From NCBI RefSeq assembly GCF_000723405.1, contig NZ_CCAE010000002.1, positions 237,970 to 301,969 of the forward strand: a stretch of 64,000 bases of DNA, written 5' to 3'. Below the pieces are notes generated by a model. The model was not told where the DNA came from, made no database searches, and saw only the letters and a list, made by a program, of their open reading frames with translations. A program made the translations under genes and the position numbers. Below, piece by piece: positions 1 through 9,018 of the stretch (the first letter of the stretch is position 1; every line of letters starts with the position of its first letter). This DNA comes from Hydrogenophaga intermedia (GTDB lineage Bacteria > Pseudomonadota > Gammaproteobacteria > Burkholderiales > Burkholderiaceae_C).

Positions 1-3000
1 GCGATGGCCGGGCATGGCCTGTCCCTGCCCGCCGCGCTGAGCCTGGTGCTGGCGGCGCATGGCGTGGGCCCGGCCATGGCGGCGCTGGCCGCCGTGGTGC
101 CCCACCGCTGGGACCGGGTCAACACGCGCTTTCTCACGTTGGCGGCGCAGGGCCTGGGGCGCGCGCTGCTGGGGGGCCTGTGGTCGCTGTCGCAGTTGCT
201 GGCGCAATCGCTGAGCGCGCTCGACGCGGTGGGCCGCACGCTGTGGCGCCTCACGGTGAGCCGACGGCACCTGCTCGAATGGTCCACCAGCGCGTCGCAG
301 CAGGCGGGCCTGCGCACCGACTGGCCCGGCACCCTGTGGCGGCACCGCGCCGAGCCCGCGGGGGCGCTGGCGATCGGTGCGGCCTTGTGGTCGGCCTCGC
401 CAGTGGCGCCGGGCGCGCTGGCGCTGGCCGTGTTGGGCCTGTGGGCGGCCGGGCCGCTGGTGCTGTGGCTGGCACACCGTCCCTGGGCGCTGCGCCCGGC
501 GCTGTCGCTGGAAGACCGGCGGTTCCTGCACGGGCTGGCGCGAGACACCTGGGGCCTGTTCGAGCGCTGCGTGGACGCGCGCAACCACCACCTCCCGCCC
601 GACAACCTGCAGGTGCTGCCGCTGGAGGTGGTAGCCCACCGCACCTCACCCACCAACATCGGCCTCTACCTTCTGAGCGCGGCCTGCGCCCGCTCCTTCG
701 GCTGGATCGACACGCGCGAATTGCTCGACCGCCTGGAAGCGACGCTGGCCACGCTGCACCGCATGGAGCGCCACCGTGGCCACTTCCTGAACTGGTACGA
801 CACCGAGACGCTGCAGCCGCTGTTGCCGCGCTACGTGTCCACCGTGGACAGCGGCAACCTGAGCGCGCACCTGCTCGCGGTGGCCCAGGCCTGTCTCGAA
901 CGGGTCGACGACCCGCTCGACGACGCCGCGAACCCGCAGGCGCTGGCGGACGCGCACCGACGCCTGCGCGCCGTGGCGGACGACTGCCGCGCGCTGGCCT
1001 GGGCGGCCGACTTCGGCTTCCTCTACAACCCCCGGCGGCGCCTGCTGCACATCGGCTACCGCGTCGACGACGACACCCTGGACCCCTCGCTGTACGACCT
1101 GCTGGCCTCCGAGGCGCGCACCACCAGCCTGCTGGCCATCGCCAAGGGCGACGTGCCGGCGCGCCACTGGACGGCGCTGGGTCGCCCGTACTTCGCGGCC
1201 GGGCGCCACGCGGTGCTGCAGTCCTGGTCGGGCTCGATGTTCGAGTACCTGATGCCCCTGCTGGTGAGCGAGCCGCCGCACGGCAGCGCGCTGCACGAGG
1301 CCGCCGGCTCGGCGCTGCGCGAGCAGCGCGCTTTCGCGCGCGGCCTGGGCGTGGCCTGGGGCATGTCGGAATGCGCGCACGCCGCGCGCGACCCCACCCT
1401 GGCCTACCAGTACGCGCCGCAGGGCGTGCCGCGCCTGGCCTTGCGCCGCACGCCCGACACCGAATGCGTGGTGGCGCCCTACGCCAGTGTGCTGGCGGCA
1501 CAGGTCGACGCCGCCGCGGCCTGCCGCAACCTGCGCGCCTTGGCCGAACTGGGTGCGCGCGGCCCCTACGGCTTCATGGAGGCGGTGGACCACACGCCCT
1601 CACGCCAGGTACATGGCAGCGCCTTCACCCTGGTGGGCACCTTCATGGCGCACCACCAGGGCATGAGCGTGGTGGCGCTGGCCAACGTGCTTCTGGGCGG
1701 CGTGGCGCAGCGCTGGGGCATGGCCGAGCCCCGCCTGCAAGCCCTGTCGGCATTGCTGCACGAACAGGCGCCGCGCGAGATGCGCACCGCCCGGCCCCCG
1801 CCACCGGCGCCGTCGGTGCGTGAGCCGCGCGGCGCCACGCCCAGCCGCGCCATCACACCGGGCGCGCAGGCCCTGGAGCCCACGCACCTGCTGGGCAACG
1901 GCCGCTACGCCGTCACCCTGCGCCCCAACGGCGCCGGCTGGAGTCGTTGGGGCGCGGCCGGCCTTTCCCGCTGGCGCGACGACGCTCTGCGCGACGAGCA
2001 CGGCAGTTTTCTGTACCTGCGCGCGCCGGCCAGTGCCGTACCGGTGTCCCTCACCAGTCACCCTGCGCCCGACGCGGCCGCGCGCTACGGTTGCGAGTTC
2101 CACGCCGACCGCGTGTGCTTCACCGCCGAATGGACCGCGCTGCACGCGCACGTCACGGTATGGGTGAGCCCCGAGGACGACATCGAGCTGCGCAAGGTGG
2201 TGCTGTCCAACCTGAGCGACGAGGTGATGGAGGTCGAGCTGCTGTCGGCGCTGGACGTCACGCTGGCCGATCCCGCCGCCGACGAGGCCCACCCCGCGTT
2301 CTCGCAACTGTTCGTGCGCGCCGACTGGCTGGCGGCGCAGCAGGCCCTGCGCTTCGAGCGCACGCCGCGCCTGGGGCACGAGCAGCGCCTGCTGGCCGCG
2401 CACTTCGTGGCCAGCGCCACCGGCGAGCTGCTGCAGGTGCGTTGCCAGACGAACCGCCTGCACTGGCGCGGTCGGATGCATCCGACCAGCCACCCGTTGG
2501 CGCGCCTGATGCCTGCGCCCGCGTCGGACTGCGCGCTCGACACCGGGCTGGACCCGGTGGCCGCGATCGGGCTCACGCTGCGCCTGCCACCCGGCGGACA
2601 CGCCAGTGTGGTGTTCGCCACCGCTGCCAGCGACTCGCCGGACGCGCTGCGCGCGGTCATCGACAAATACCGCGAGCCCGGCTACGTGGAACGCGCCTCG
2701 GCGATGTCCGCCACGCTGGTGGCTATCCCCGCGGCGCCGAACCGGCCCCACACCGACTACTTGCCCGCGCTGCAGGCGCTCACCACGGCGCTGGTGCTCA
2801 CGCTGCCGGCCGTGCACGCGTCCCTGGCCGGCGCGGTGGCGGTCGATCGGCGCTCGCTCTGGCCGCTCGGGCTGTCGGGTGACCGGCCGCTGCTGTTGGT
2901 GGACGCCAGCACGCAGCAGGGCCTGGGACTGCTGCGCCTGCTCGCGCTGATGCTGCGCCAGTGGTCGCGCGCCAGCGTGGCCTGCGACCTGGTGGTGCTG

Positions 3001-5763
3001 AGCCTGGAAGCCCACTCCTACGACATGCCGCTGCAGCGCGAGCTGGAGCAATTGCGCGAGCAGCACCGGTCTGCGCCTGGTCTCGCGGAAGGGGCGCAGG
3101 GCACGGGCCTGCATTGCTGGCGGGTCGACGAATTGTCGCCCGTGCAGTTGGCCACGCTGCGTGCGCTGGCCCGGGTGAGCCTGCGCGGCGATGGGCAGCC
3201 CTTGCTGCACCAGTTGCGCGACTGGTACCTCGCGCACGAACCCGCGCCCACCACGGGCTGGCGCGAGGAAGACAGCGAGCCGGCCGCGGTGCCGGTGCGC
3301 TCGCTGCCGCGTGCGGCCGAGGTGGCGCGCGGTGGCTTCGACGCCCGCGGCAGCGCCTTTCGCATCGGCTTGGGCCATGAGCAGCAAACGCCTCGCCCCT
3401 GGATCAACGTGCTCGCCAACCCTGGCTTCGGCGCGCTGCTGTCCGACAGCGGCGGCGGCAACACCTGGGCCGGCAACAGCCGCCTGCACCAACTGACGCC
3501 CTGGGCCAACGACCCCGTGGCCGATCCGCCGTCCGAATGGTTCTGGCTGCAGGACCGGCAAAGCCACGAGGCGTGGAGCCTGGCGCCCTCGGCCTGGGGC
3601 CACGAAGACGCGCACTACGAGGTCACGCACACACAGGGCCTGAGCACCATCGAGCACCAGGTGAACGGGTTGCACGTGGCGGTGCACTGGTGCGTGGACG
3701 CCGACTCCGCCATCAAGCAGGTGCGCATCACCGTGCGCAACCAGGGGCCGCGCAAGCGCCACCTGCGGCTGCTGGCCATGGTGGAGTGGCTGCTGGGCGA
3801 CAAGCGCGCGGACCGGGCCACCCTGCACACACGGGCCGAGTACGGCGCGGGGCCCGCCGCGCCGCTGTTGGGACTGTTCTGCACGCAGACGCGGGTGGAC
3901 CCTGCGCAGGATGCGTCGCCCGGGAGCGCCACCGCTTTCCTGGCCGAGGTGCCCCACGCCGTGCATCCCGGCCTTGAGCACGGCGAAGGCCCCGACTGGA
4001 CCTGCGATCGCCGCGCCTTCTTCGACCGCGCCGGGCGCATCGCACTGCCGCGACACCTGGGTCAGGCCGAGGGCGGTGGGGTTGACGCCTGCGCCGCGCA
4101 CGCGCGGCTGCTCACACTGCGCCCGGGTGCGATGCTGCAGCAGACCTACCTGATCGGCCACGCCGACAACGTCGACGCGGCGCGCAAGCTGCTGCGCGAG
4201 GCCGGCACCGTCGATCCGCTGGCTCGTGAACGCGAGGTGCGCGCCCGCTGGGACGAATTGCTCGGCGCCACAGAAGTGCACACGCCCGACCCTCTGTTCG
4301 ACGCCATGGTCAATCGCTGGTTGCTCTACCAGACCGTGTCCTCGCGCCTGTGGGCCAAGGCCGGCTTCTACCAGGCCGGCGGCGCCACGGGATTCCGGGA
4401 TCAGTTGCAGGACACCATGGCCCTGACCTGGGCAGCGCCCGCGCTGCCGCGCGAGCAGATCGTGCTCTGCGCGTCGCGCCAGTTCGAGGCGGGTGACGTG
4501 CAGCACTGGTGGCACACGCCCGGTGGGGCCGGCGTGCGCACGCACTTCTCGGACGACCTGCTGTGGCTGCCCTTCGCCTGCGCGCACTACCTGCGCGCCA
4601 CGGGTGACCGCACCGTGATGGACGAGGTGGTGCCCTTCCTGGACGCGCCCGAGCTGCCTGTTGGCGTGGAAGACGCCTACGACACGCCACGCACCAGCGA
4701 CGCGCGGGCCAGCGTGTACGAACACGCCGCGCGCACCATCGACCGCAGCTTGCGCACCGGCGCGCACGGCCTGCCATTGATGGGCACGGGCGACTGGAAC
4801 GACGGCATGAACCGCGTCGGTCACGAAGGGCGCGGCGAATCGGTGTGGCTGGCCTGGTTCCTGTGCGCCATCACCGAGGACTGGATCGCGCTGGCGCACG
4901 AGCGTAGCGAGGGCGAACGGGCGCAGCGCTGGGCCGGGGCACGCGAGGGTTGGGCCGCGGCGCTGCAGACCCACGCCTGGGACGGTGACTGGTACCGTCG
5001 CGCCTACTTCGACGACGGCAGCCCCTTGGGTGCCGCGCACATGCCCGAGGCGCGCATCGACCTCATCGCGCAGGCCTGGGCCGTGCTGTCGGGGCAGGCC
5101 CCCATCGAGCGCCAGCGCGCGGCAATGCAGGCCGCGCGCGAGCACCTGCACGACGCGCCGGCCGGACTCATGCGCCTGCTCGCGCCGCCACTGCGGCATG
5201 CCATGCCCAGCGCGGGCTACATCCAGGCGTACCCGCCGGGCGTGCGCGAAAACGGCGGCCAGTACTCGCATGCTGCGGTGTGGGCGCTGATGGCCTCGGC
5301 CCGGCTCGCGCTCGCCAGCGATGGCCCGGACCGCAGGGAGGCGCAGGACCGCGTGTACGCCGACTTCTGCGAACTCAGCCCCGCGCACCGCGCGGCGCAC
5401 CCGGTGTGGGGCCCGGCCTACGGCCTGGAGCCCTATGCCGTGGCGGCCGACGTGTACAGCGAAGCGCCGTGGACAGGCCGTGGCGGTTGGAGTTGGTATA
5501 CGGGCGCGGCCGGCTGGCTGCACCGCGCTGCCATCGAATCGCTCTTCGGCCTGTGCCTCACCCACGACGATCTGTGGTTCGAGCCCTGCCTGCCCACGTC
5601 GTGGGAGCGGGCGCGCCTCACGCTGCGCCGCGAACAGCGCTGCATGCATTTCCTGCTGCACCGTGGCGAGAACGAAGGCGAAGGCCGGGCGCTGCGCATC
5701 GGTGAACGCCTGCGCTGGCGCGATCTGCCGGCCGATTCGCACTTCTCGATCCGGCTGGACTGA
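1..5763 (+). CDS. Cyclic beta-1,2-glucan synthetase, C-terminal part (NdvB/ChvB-type), 5' truncated by window edge
   Basis: The reading frame is open from base 1, so the start lies outside the window; 1920 codons are present of a family that usually runs to about 2,800 residues. Hydrophobic segments occur near residues 10-80 and 115-155, followed by a glucoamylase-like domain around residues 170-560 and a GH94 phosphorylase-type module in the last 800 residues. GDWNDGMN near residue 1597, the GH94 general-acid motif, and NGGQYSHAA near 1750 are visible. The enzyme family polymerises UDP-glucose into cyclic beta-1,2-glucan at the inner membrane, and the GH94 module controls ring size. The missing N-terminal part should carry the glycosyltransferase 84 domain. 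Function of this protein is by family; the window cannot show whether the whole gene is intact. Confidence 0.9.
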   Translation, partial: AMAGHGLSLPAALSLVLAAHGVGPAMAALAAVVPHRWDRVNTRFLTLAAQGLGRALLGGLWSLSQLLAQSLSALDAVGRTLWRLTVSRRHLLEWSTSASQQAGLRTDWPGTLWRHRAEPAGALAIGAALWSASPVAPGALALAVLGLWAAGPLVLWLAHRPWALRPALSLEDRRFLHGLARDTWGLFERCVDARNHHLPPDNLQVLPLEVVAHRTSPTNIGLYLLSAACARSFGWIDTRELLDRLEATLATLHRMERHRGHFLNWYDTETLQPLLPRYVSTVDSGNLSAHLLAVAQACLERVDDPLDDAANPQALADAHRRLRAVADDCRALAWAADFGFLYNPRRRLLHIGYRVDDDTLDPSLYDLLASEARTTSLLAIAKGDVPARHWTALGRPYFAAGRHAVLQSWSGSMFEYLMPLLVSEPPHGSALHEAAGSALREQRAFARGLGVAWGMSECAHAARDPTLAYQYAPQGVPRLALRRTPDTECVVAPYASVLAAQVDAAAACRNLRALAELGARGPYGFMEAVDHTPSRQVHGSAFTLVGTFMAHHQGMSVVALANVLLGGVAQRWGMAEPRLQALSALLHEQAPREMRTARPPPPAPSVREPRGATPSRAITPGAQALEPTHLLGNGRYAVTLRPNGAGWSRWGAAGLSRWRDDALRDEHGSFLYLRAPASAVPVSLTSHPAPDAAARYGCEFHADRVCFTAEWTALHAHVTVWVSPEDDIELRKVVLSNLSDEVMEVELLSALDVTLADPAADEAHPAFSQLFVRADWLAAQQALRFERTPRLGHEQRLLAAHFVASATGELLQVRCQTNRLHWRGRMHPTSHPLARLMPAPASDCALDTGLDPVAAIGLTLRLPPGGHASVVFATAASDSPDALRAVIDKYREPGYVERASAMSATLVAIPAAPNRPHTDYLPALQALTTALVLTLPAVHASLAGAVAVDRRSLWPLGLSGDRPLLLVDASTQQGLGLLRLLALMLRQWSRASVACDLVVLSLEAHSYDMPLQRELEQLREQHRSAPGLAEGAQGTGLHCWRVDELSPVQLATLRALARVSLRGDGQPLLHQLRDWYLAHEPAPTTGWREEDSEPAAVPVRSLPRAAEVARGGFDARGSAFRIGLGHEQQTPRPWINVLANPGFGALLSDSGGGNTWAGNSRLHQLTPWANDPVADPPSEWFWLQDRQSHEAWSLAPSAWGHEDAHYEVTHTQGLSTIEHQVNGLHVAVHWCVDADSAIKQVRITVRNQGPRKRHLRLLAMVEWLLGDKRADRATLHTRAEYGAGPAAPLLGLFCTQTRVDPAQDASPGSATAFLAEVPHAVHPGLEHGEGPDWTCDRRAFFDRAGRIALPRHLGQAEGGGVDACAAHARLLTLRPGAMLQQTYLIGHADNVDAARKLLREAGTVDPLAREREVRARWDELLGATEVHTPDPLFDAMVNRWLLYQTVSSRLWAKAGFYQAGGATGFRDQLQDTMALTWAAPALPREQIVLCASRQFEAGDVQHWWHTPGGAGVRTHFSDDLLWLPFACAHYLRATGDRTVMDEVVPFLDAPELPVGVEDAYDTPRTSDARASVYEHAARTIDRSLRTGAHGLPLMGTGDWNDGMNRVGHEGRGESVWLAWFLCAITEDWIALAHERSEGERAQRWAGAREGWAAALQTHAWDGDWYRRAYFDDGSPLGAAHMPEARIDLIAQAWAVLSGQAPIERQRAAMQAAREHLHDAPAGLMRLLAPPLRHAMPSAGYIQAYPPGVRENGGQYSHAAVWALMASARLALASDGPDRREAQDRVYADFCELSPAHRAAHPVWGPAYGLEPYAVAADVYSEAPWTGRGGWSWYTGAAGWLHRAAIESLFGLCLTHDDLWFEPCLPTSWERARLTLRREQRCMHFLLHRGENEGEGRALRIGERLRWRDLPADSHFSIRLD

Positions 5764-5892
5764 GAAGATGTGAACGAACCGATCTGGGGCGGCCAGCGGT
5801 CCCGGCGCACGGCTATGTGCGCTGAAGCACAGACCGCCACGCAGCTGCCGCGTACCCTGAAGCTCTACCCAACGCAAGACACAGGACACCCC

Positions 5893-6318
5893 ATGAACTA
5901 CCAGGAACAGGACAGCTACGGCATGTACACCGAAATCAAGGACGGCGGGCCTGGCCCGCAACTCATGGGCGCCCACACGCTGCATGGCAACGATGTCCGC
6001 AACCGCCGGGGCGAGGACCTGGGCGACATCAAGGAAATCATGCTCGACATGCACAGCGGCAAGGTCGCGTATGCCGTGCTGTCGTACGGTGGCTTCCTGG
6101 GCATGGGTGACAAGCTCTTCGCCGTGCCCTGGAGCGCACTCAAGCTGGACACCGTGAAGAAGTGTTTCGTGCTCGACGTCGAGAAGGATCGGCTGGGCAA
6201 CGCACCCGGCTTCGACAAGGACCACTGGCCCGACATGGCCGACAAGGCCTGGGCCCAGGACATCAACCACTACTACGGGCAGACGCCGCACGCGCCGCTC
6301 AAGGAACACACATCATGA
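5893..6318 (+). CDS. PRC-barrel domain protein
   Basis: 141 residues. The ATG at 5893 is chosen because the upstream GTG at 5770 would add an unrelated basic leader. A PRC-barrel fold is indicated by residues about 24-90: an invariant-looking LMGAHTL, then GEDLGDIKEIMLD, then GKVAYAVLSYGGFLGMGDKL and FAVPW. PRC barrels occur in ribosome maturation factors, photosynthetic reaction-centre H subunits and many small stress proteins; single-domain forms like this are usually of unknown exact role. Its stop overlaps the start of the next gene (ATGA at 6315), so the two are translationally coupled. Pairing with a BON lipoprotein suggests a general or envelope stress operon, which is inference. Confidence 0.85.
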   Translation: MNYQEQDSYGMYTEIKDGGPGPQLMGAHTLHGNDVRNRRGEDLGDIKEIMLDMHSGKVAYAVLSYGGFLGMGDKLFAVPWSALKLDTVKKCFVLDVEKDRLGNAPGFDKDHWPDMADKAWAQDINHYYGQTPHAPLKEHTS

Positions 6319-6629
6319 AAACCCATCAACGCTGCGCGGCCCTGCTGCTGGTGGCCGCTGCCTTCACGGGCCTGGCGGCCTGCGGTTCCACCCCCACGCG
6401 ATCCAGCACCGGGCAGTACCTGGACGACACCGCCATCACCACCAAGGTCAAGAGCGCGATCTTCAACGACCCCGGTCTGAAATCGGCCGAGATCAACGTC
6501 GAGACATTCAAAGGCAGCGTGCAGCTCAGCGGCTTCGTCGGCACCCAGAGCGACATCAACAGGGCGGTGGTGCTCACCCAGAACGTCGAAGGCGTTCGCA
6601 ACGTCAGGAACGACATGCGGCTGAAGTGA
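6315..6629 (+). CDS. BON domain lipoprotein (OsmY-like)
   Basis: 104 residues. Starts with a lipoprotein signal peptide (MKTHQRC followed by a hydrophobic core) and a lipobox LAAC at residues 20-23, so the mature protein should be lipid-anchored facing the periplasm. Residues about 40-104 form one BON domain: TAITTKVKSAIFNDPGL, then INVETFKGSVQLSGFV and a final VEGVRNVRNDMRLK. BON domains bind membranes or envelope components and are typical of osmotic-shock proteins. ATGA overlap couples it to the PRC-barrel gene upstream, and its own stop overlaps a GTG start downstream. Confidence 0.88.
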   Translation: MKTHQRCAALLLVAAAFTGLAACGSTPTRSSTGQYLDDTAITTKVKSAIFNDPGLKSAEINVETFKGSVQLSGFVGTQSDINRAVVLTQNVEGVRNVRNDMRLK

Positions 6630-6760
6630 TCGCCGCCGGCCCGCGAGTCGGCGTCGGTGCCGTGGGCGGGACTGTGCTCACCGGCGGCAGCGCCGTGGGC
6701 ACCGTCGGTGGCGCCGTCATCGGCGGCATCATCGGCAACCAGGTCGAGCCCAAGAAGTGA
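6626..6760 (+). CDS. 44-residue glycine-zipper protein, GTG start overlapping the BON gene
   Basis: A short frame opens with GTG at 6626, sharing GTGA with the stop of the BON gene, and ends with TGA at 6758-6760. The product is almost wholly small residues in a glycine-zipper pattern (GVGAVGGTVLTGG, then GTVGGAVIGGIIGNQ) and ends VEPKK. This resembles the tail of glycine-zipper 2TM outer-membrane or osmotic-stress proteins (OsmB/SlyB type), but it has no signal peptide of its own and is much shorter. It could be a real coupled membrane peptide or the surviving 3' end of a longer gene whose start has been lost. Context (envelope stress operon) favours a membrane role. Confidence 0.5.
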   Translation: MIAAGPRVGVGAVGGTVLTGGSAVGTVGGAVIGGIIGNQVEPKK

Positions 6761-6946
6761 ACCGCCTGCGCGCCCCCGGGCCGCGACAGGCGTGGTGATC
6801 GACCCTGGCGAGGTCGTTCACAGCCTGTCGTGCCTCTCTCGAGGTGGCGCACCATGGGTTCGATGCCGCACACAGCCCGGGCGTTCGGGCGTAAGCTGAA
6901 CGTTTCGACCAAGCGGGCCTTGTCCCGTCGCCCTTGCCCCGTTGCC

Positions 6947-7666
6947 ATGGACTCCTCGAACCCGCGCCCGGCCAGCGACCTGCTGGCGGCCCTGCCGCCC
7001 GCCGAATGGGAACGCCTGGCGTCACGCCTCGAACTGGTCGACCTCCCGCTGGGGGCCGTGCTCTACGAGTCGGGCATGACCATGAGTCACGTGTACTTTC
7101 CCACCTCGGCCATCGTCTCCCTGCTCTACGTGCTCGAGAACGGCGCTTCCGCCGAGATTGCGGTGGTGGGCCGCGAGGGCGTGGTGGGCATCGCGCTCTT
7201 CATGGGTGGCGGCACTACGCCCAGCCGCGCGGTGGTGCAGAGCGCCGGCAAGGGCTACAAGCTGCGTGCGCAGGTCATCCAGGAGGAATTCAACCGCGTC
7301 GGGCCGGTGATGCACCTGCTGCTGCGCTACACGCAGGCCCTGATCACGCAGATGGCCCAGACGGCGGTGTGCAACCGCCACCACAGCCTGGACCAACAAC
7401 TGTGCCGCTGGCTGCTGCTCAGCCTGGACTGCCTGCACACGAACAAACTCGTGATGACGCAGGAACTCATCGCCAACATGCTGGGCGTTCGCCGCGAAGG
7501 GGTCACCGAAGCGGCGCTCAAGCTGCAGCGCCTGGAGCTCATCCGCTACGCGCGCGGTCACATCACCGTGCTCGACCGCCCGGGCCTGGAGCAGCGCGTG
7601 TGCGAGTGCTACGAGGTAGTCAAGCGCGAGTACGACCGCCTCTTGCCGCACCGCTTCGCCTCCTGA
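6947..7666 (+). CDS. Crp/Fnr family transcriptional regulator
   Basis: 239 residues. The ATG at 6947 gives the usual family length; an upstream in-frame ATG at 6830 would add a low-quality leader. Residues about 15-130 match a cyclic-nucleotide-binding-type beta barrel (LPLGAVLYESG, IAVVGREGVVGIALFMGG) without the arginine-containing phosphate-binding cassette of true CRP and without the cysteine set of FNR, so the ligand is unknown. Residues about 150-225 form the C-terminal winged helix, with MTQELIANMLGVRREGVTEA as the recognition region. A paralogous regulator follows 70 bases downstream in the same direction, so they may be co-transcribed. Confidence 0.85.
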   Translation: MDSSNPRPASDLLAALPPAEWERLASRLELVDLPLGAVLYESGMTMSHVYFPTSAIVSLLYVLENGASAEIAVVGREGVVGIALFMGGGTTPSRAVVQSAGKGYKLRAQVIQEEFNRVGPVMHLLLRYTQALITQMAQTAVCNRHHSLDQQLCRWLLLSLDCLHTNKLVMTQELIANMLGVRREGVTEAALKLQRLELIRYARGHITVLDRPGLEQRVCECYEVVKREYDRLLPHRFAS

Positions 7667-7736
7667 GCCCATCGAACCATCGGTGCGCTGGCAGACGGAA
7701 GCCGGCCCGCTGGCCGCGCACACTGTGGCGCACCCC

Positions 7737-8450
7737 ATGCCATCCGCCGACAACGACATCCTTCAAAGACTCAAGCCCGGGACGCGACAGCGTTTGCTGG
7801 AGCGGTGCGAGCCCTTCGCGTTCGGCCTGTCCACCAGGCTTGTCGAACAGGGGCAAGCGCTGCGCCATGCCCTCTTCCCGCGCTCGGGCTTCATCGCGCT
7901 GGTGATCGATGAAAAGGACCACCCGGCGCTGGCCGTGGGCCTGATCGGCCACGAGGGTGTGTTCGGCGGCGAGCTCATCCTCGGCACGTCACGGCCGCCC
8001 TGGCGCGCGGTGGTATTGAACCCGGGTGATGGCTGGCGCATCGAGGCGCAGGCGCTGCGCGAAGTCAGCGCGACCCACATCGACCTGCAACAGCGACTGC
8101 AGGGCCTCGTGCTGGTGCGCCTGCACCAGCAGGCTCTGGCCTCGGCGTGTGAACGGTTCCACCCCGTTGCCTCCCGCCTGGCCCGCTGGCTGCTCATGAG
8201 CCAGGACCGTGCGCAAAGCCCGAACTTCTATCTGACACAGGAATGCATGGCCCGCATGCTTGGCGTGCGGCGTGTGAGCGTGACCCTTGCCGCTGGCGGG
8301 ATGCAAAACGATGGGCTCATCAGCTACCGGCGAGGCGATGTCAGCGTGCTGGATCGGGCTCGACTCAAGGCACGGGCCTGCAGTTGCTACGCCAACGACA
8401 TTCAACTGGCACAGGCCTATGTGCGCCAGCCAACAAACAGAAACGGCTGA
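7737..8450 (+). CDS. Second Crp/Fnr family transcriptional regulator
   Basis: 237 residues from ATG 7737. N-terminal effector barrel at residues about 8-120 (LVEQGQALRHALFPRSGFIA, GLIGHEGVFGGELILG) and C-terminal Crp-type winged helix at about 145-215 (LTQECMARMLGVRRVSVTLA). It is a diverged paralogue of the regulator immediately upstream and also lacks recognisable cAMP-binding or Fe-S residues. The frame runs 54 bases further upstream to an ATG at 7683, but the residues added there do not resemble the family. No target can be named from the sequence. Confidence 0.83.
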   Translation: MPSADNDILQRLKPGTRQRLLERCEPFAFGLSTRLVEQGQALRHALFPRSGFIALVIDEKDHPALAVGLIGHEGVFGGELILGTSRPPWRAVVLNPGDGWRIEAQALREVSATHIDLQQRLQGLVLVRLHQQALASACERFHPVASRLARWLLMSQDRAQSPNFYLTQECMARMLGVRRVSVTLAAGGMQNDGLISYRRGDVSVLDRARLKARACSCYANDIQLAQAYVRQPTNRNG

Positions 8451-8636
8451 TCCGCGCACAGTGACGCCGTGGGCCCTGGGGCGCGCACATCTGACCATGC
8501 ACCAACCACTGCAAGAGCCCGTGCACCACGCCCACACCACTCACCGCCAGAGAGAAACGCCCATGAATACGCGTAGCGCCGGCGAAGCGTCCGCAGACAG
8601 TCGTCAAGGCCCGAGGAACACGGTCTGAGCCACTCG

Positions 8637-8894
8637 ATGAATGCCTCCGCTTCTTCATTCCCGGAAACCATGAACGTCGTCAGTGGGCAATGCGTTCGGG
8701 CAAGCGACGGTCAGGTGTTCAGCTACAGCGTCGATGTAACGCCGTTTTTCTGGTCGGCAAATGTCCGGGATGCGGCCGAGCAGATTGTCGGCACGCCCAA
8801 TCTCGGCGTTTTCGGTCGGCGACTGTCGAGCGAGGACCTGCGATCGTGCGCTGTTCACTGGATCGAGCGTGTGATACGCGATGGATTCATGTGA
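8637..8894 (+). CDS. Small hypothetical protein
   Basis: 85 residues starting MNASASSFPETMNVV and ending IERVIRDGFM. The composition looks like protein (aromatic FSYSVDVTPFFW patch near residue 28-40, an amphipathic end LRSCAVHWIERVIRDGF), but I do not recognise a family. There is no clear ribosome binding site. It sits between the Crp/Fnr pair and the PAS gene. The 186 bases before it hold only very short frames and nothing I can support. Confidence 0.4.
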   Translation: MNASASSFPETMNVVSGQCVRASDGQVFSYSVDVTPFFWSANVRDAAEQIVGTPNLGVFGRRLSSEDLRSCAVHWIERVIRDGFM

Positions 8895-9018
8895 GCTCGC
8901 TTCGTTGCGCTGAAAAGCCGTTGACGGCCATCCCCCACGCCAGACAACCGTAGAGACCCTAACCCATCGAGTCACGCTCAAGTCGATCAAATGACTCTAC
9001 TGCTGACTGGAGAATGAC

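Noticed and set aside
1600..6309. Very long minus-strand open frame of over 1,500 codons
   Set aside because: It is antisense to the glucan synthetase and PRC genes. High GC removes stops from that frame; composition is His/Gln/Arg/Gly-rich without any family motif.
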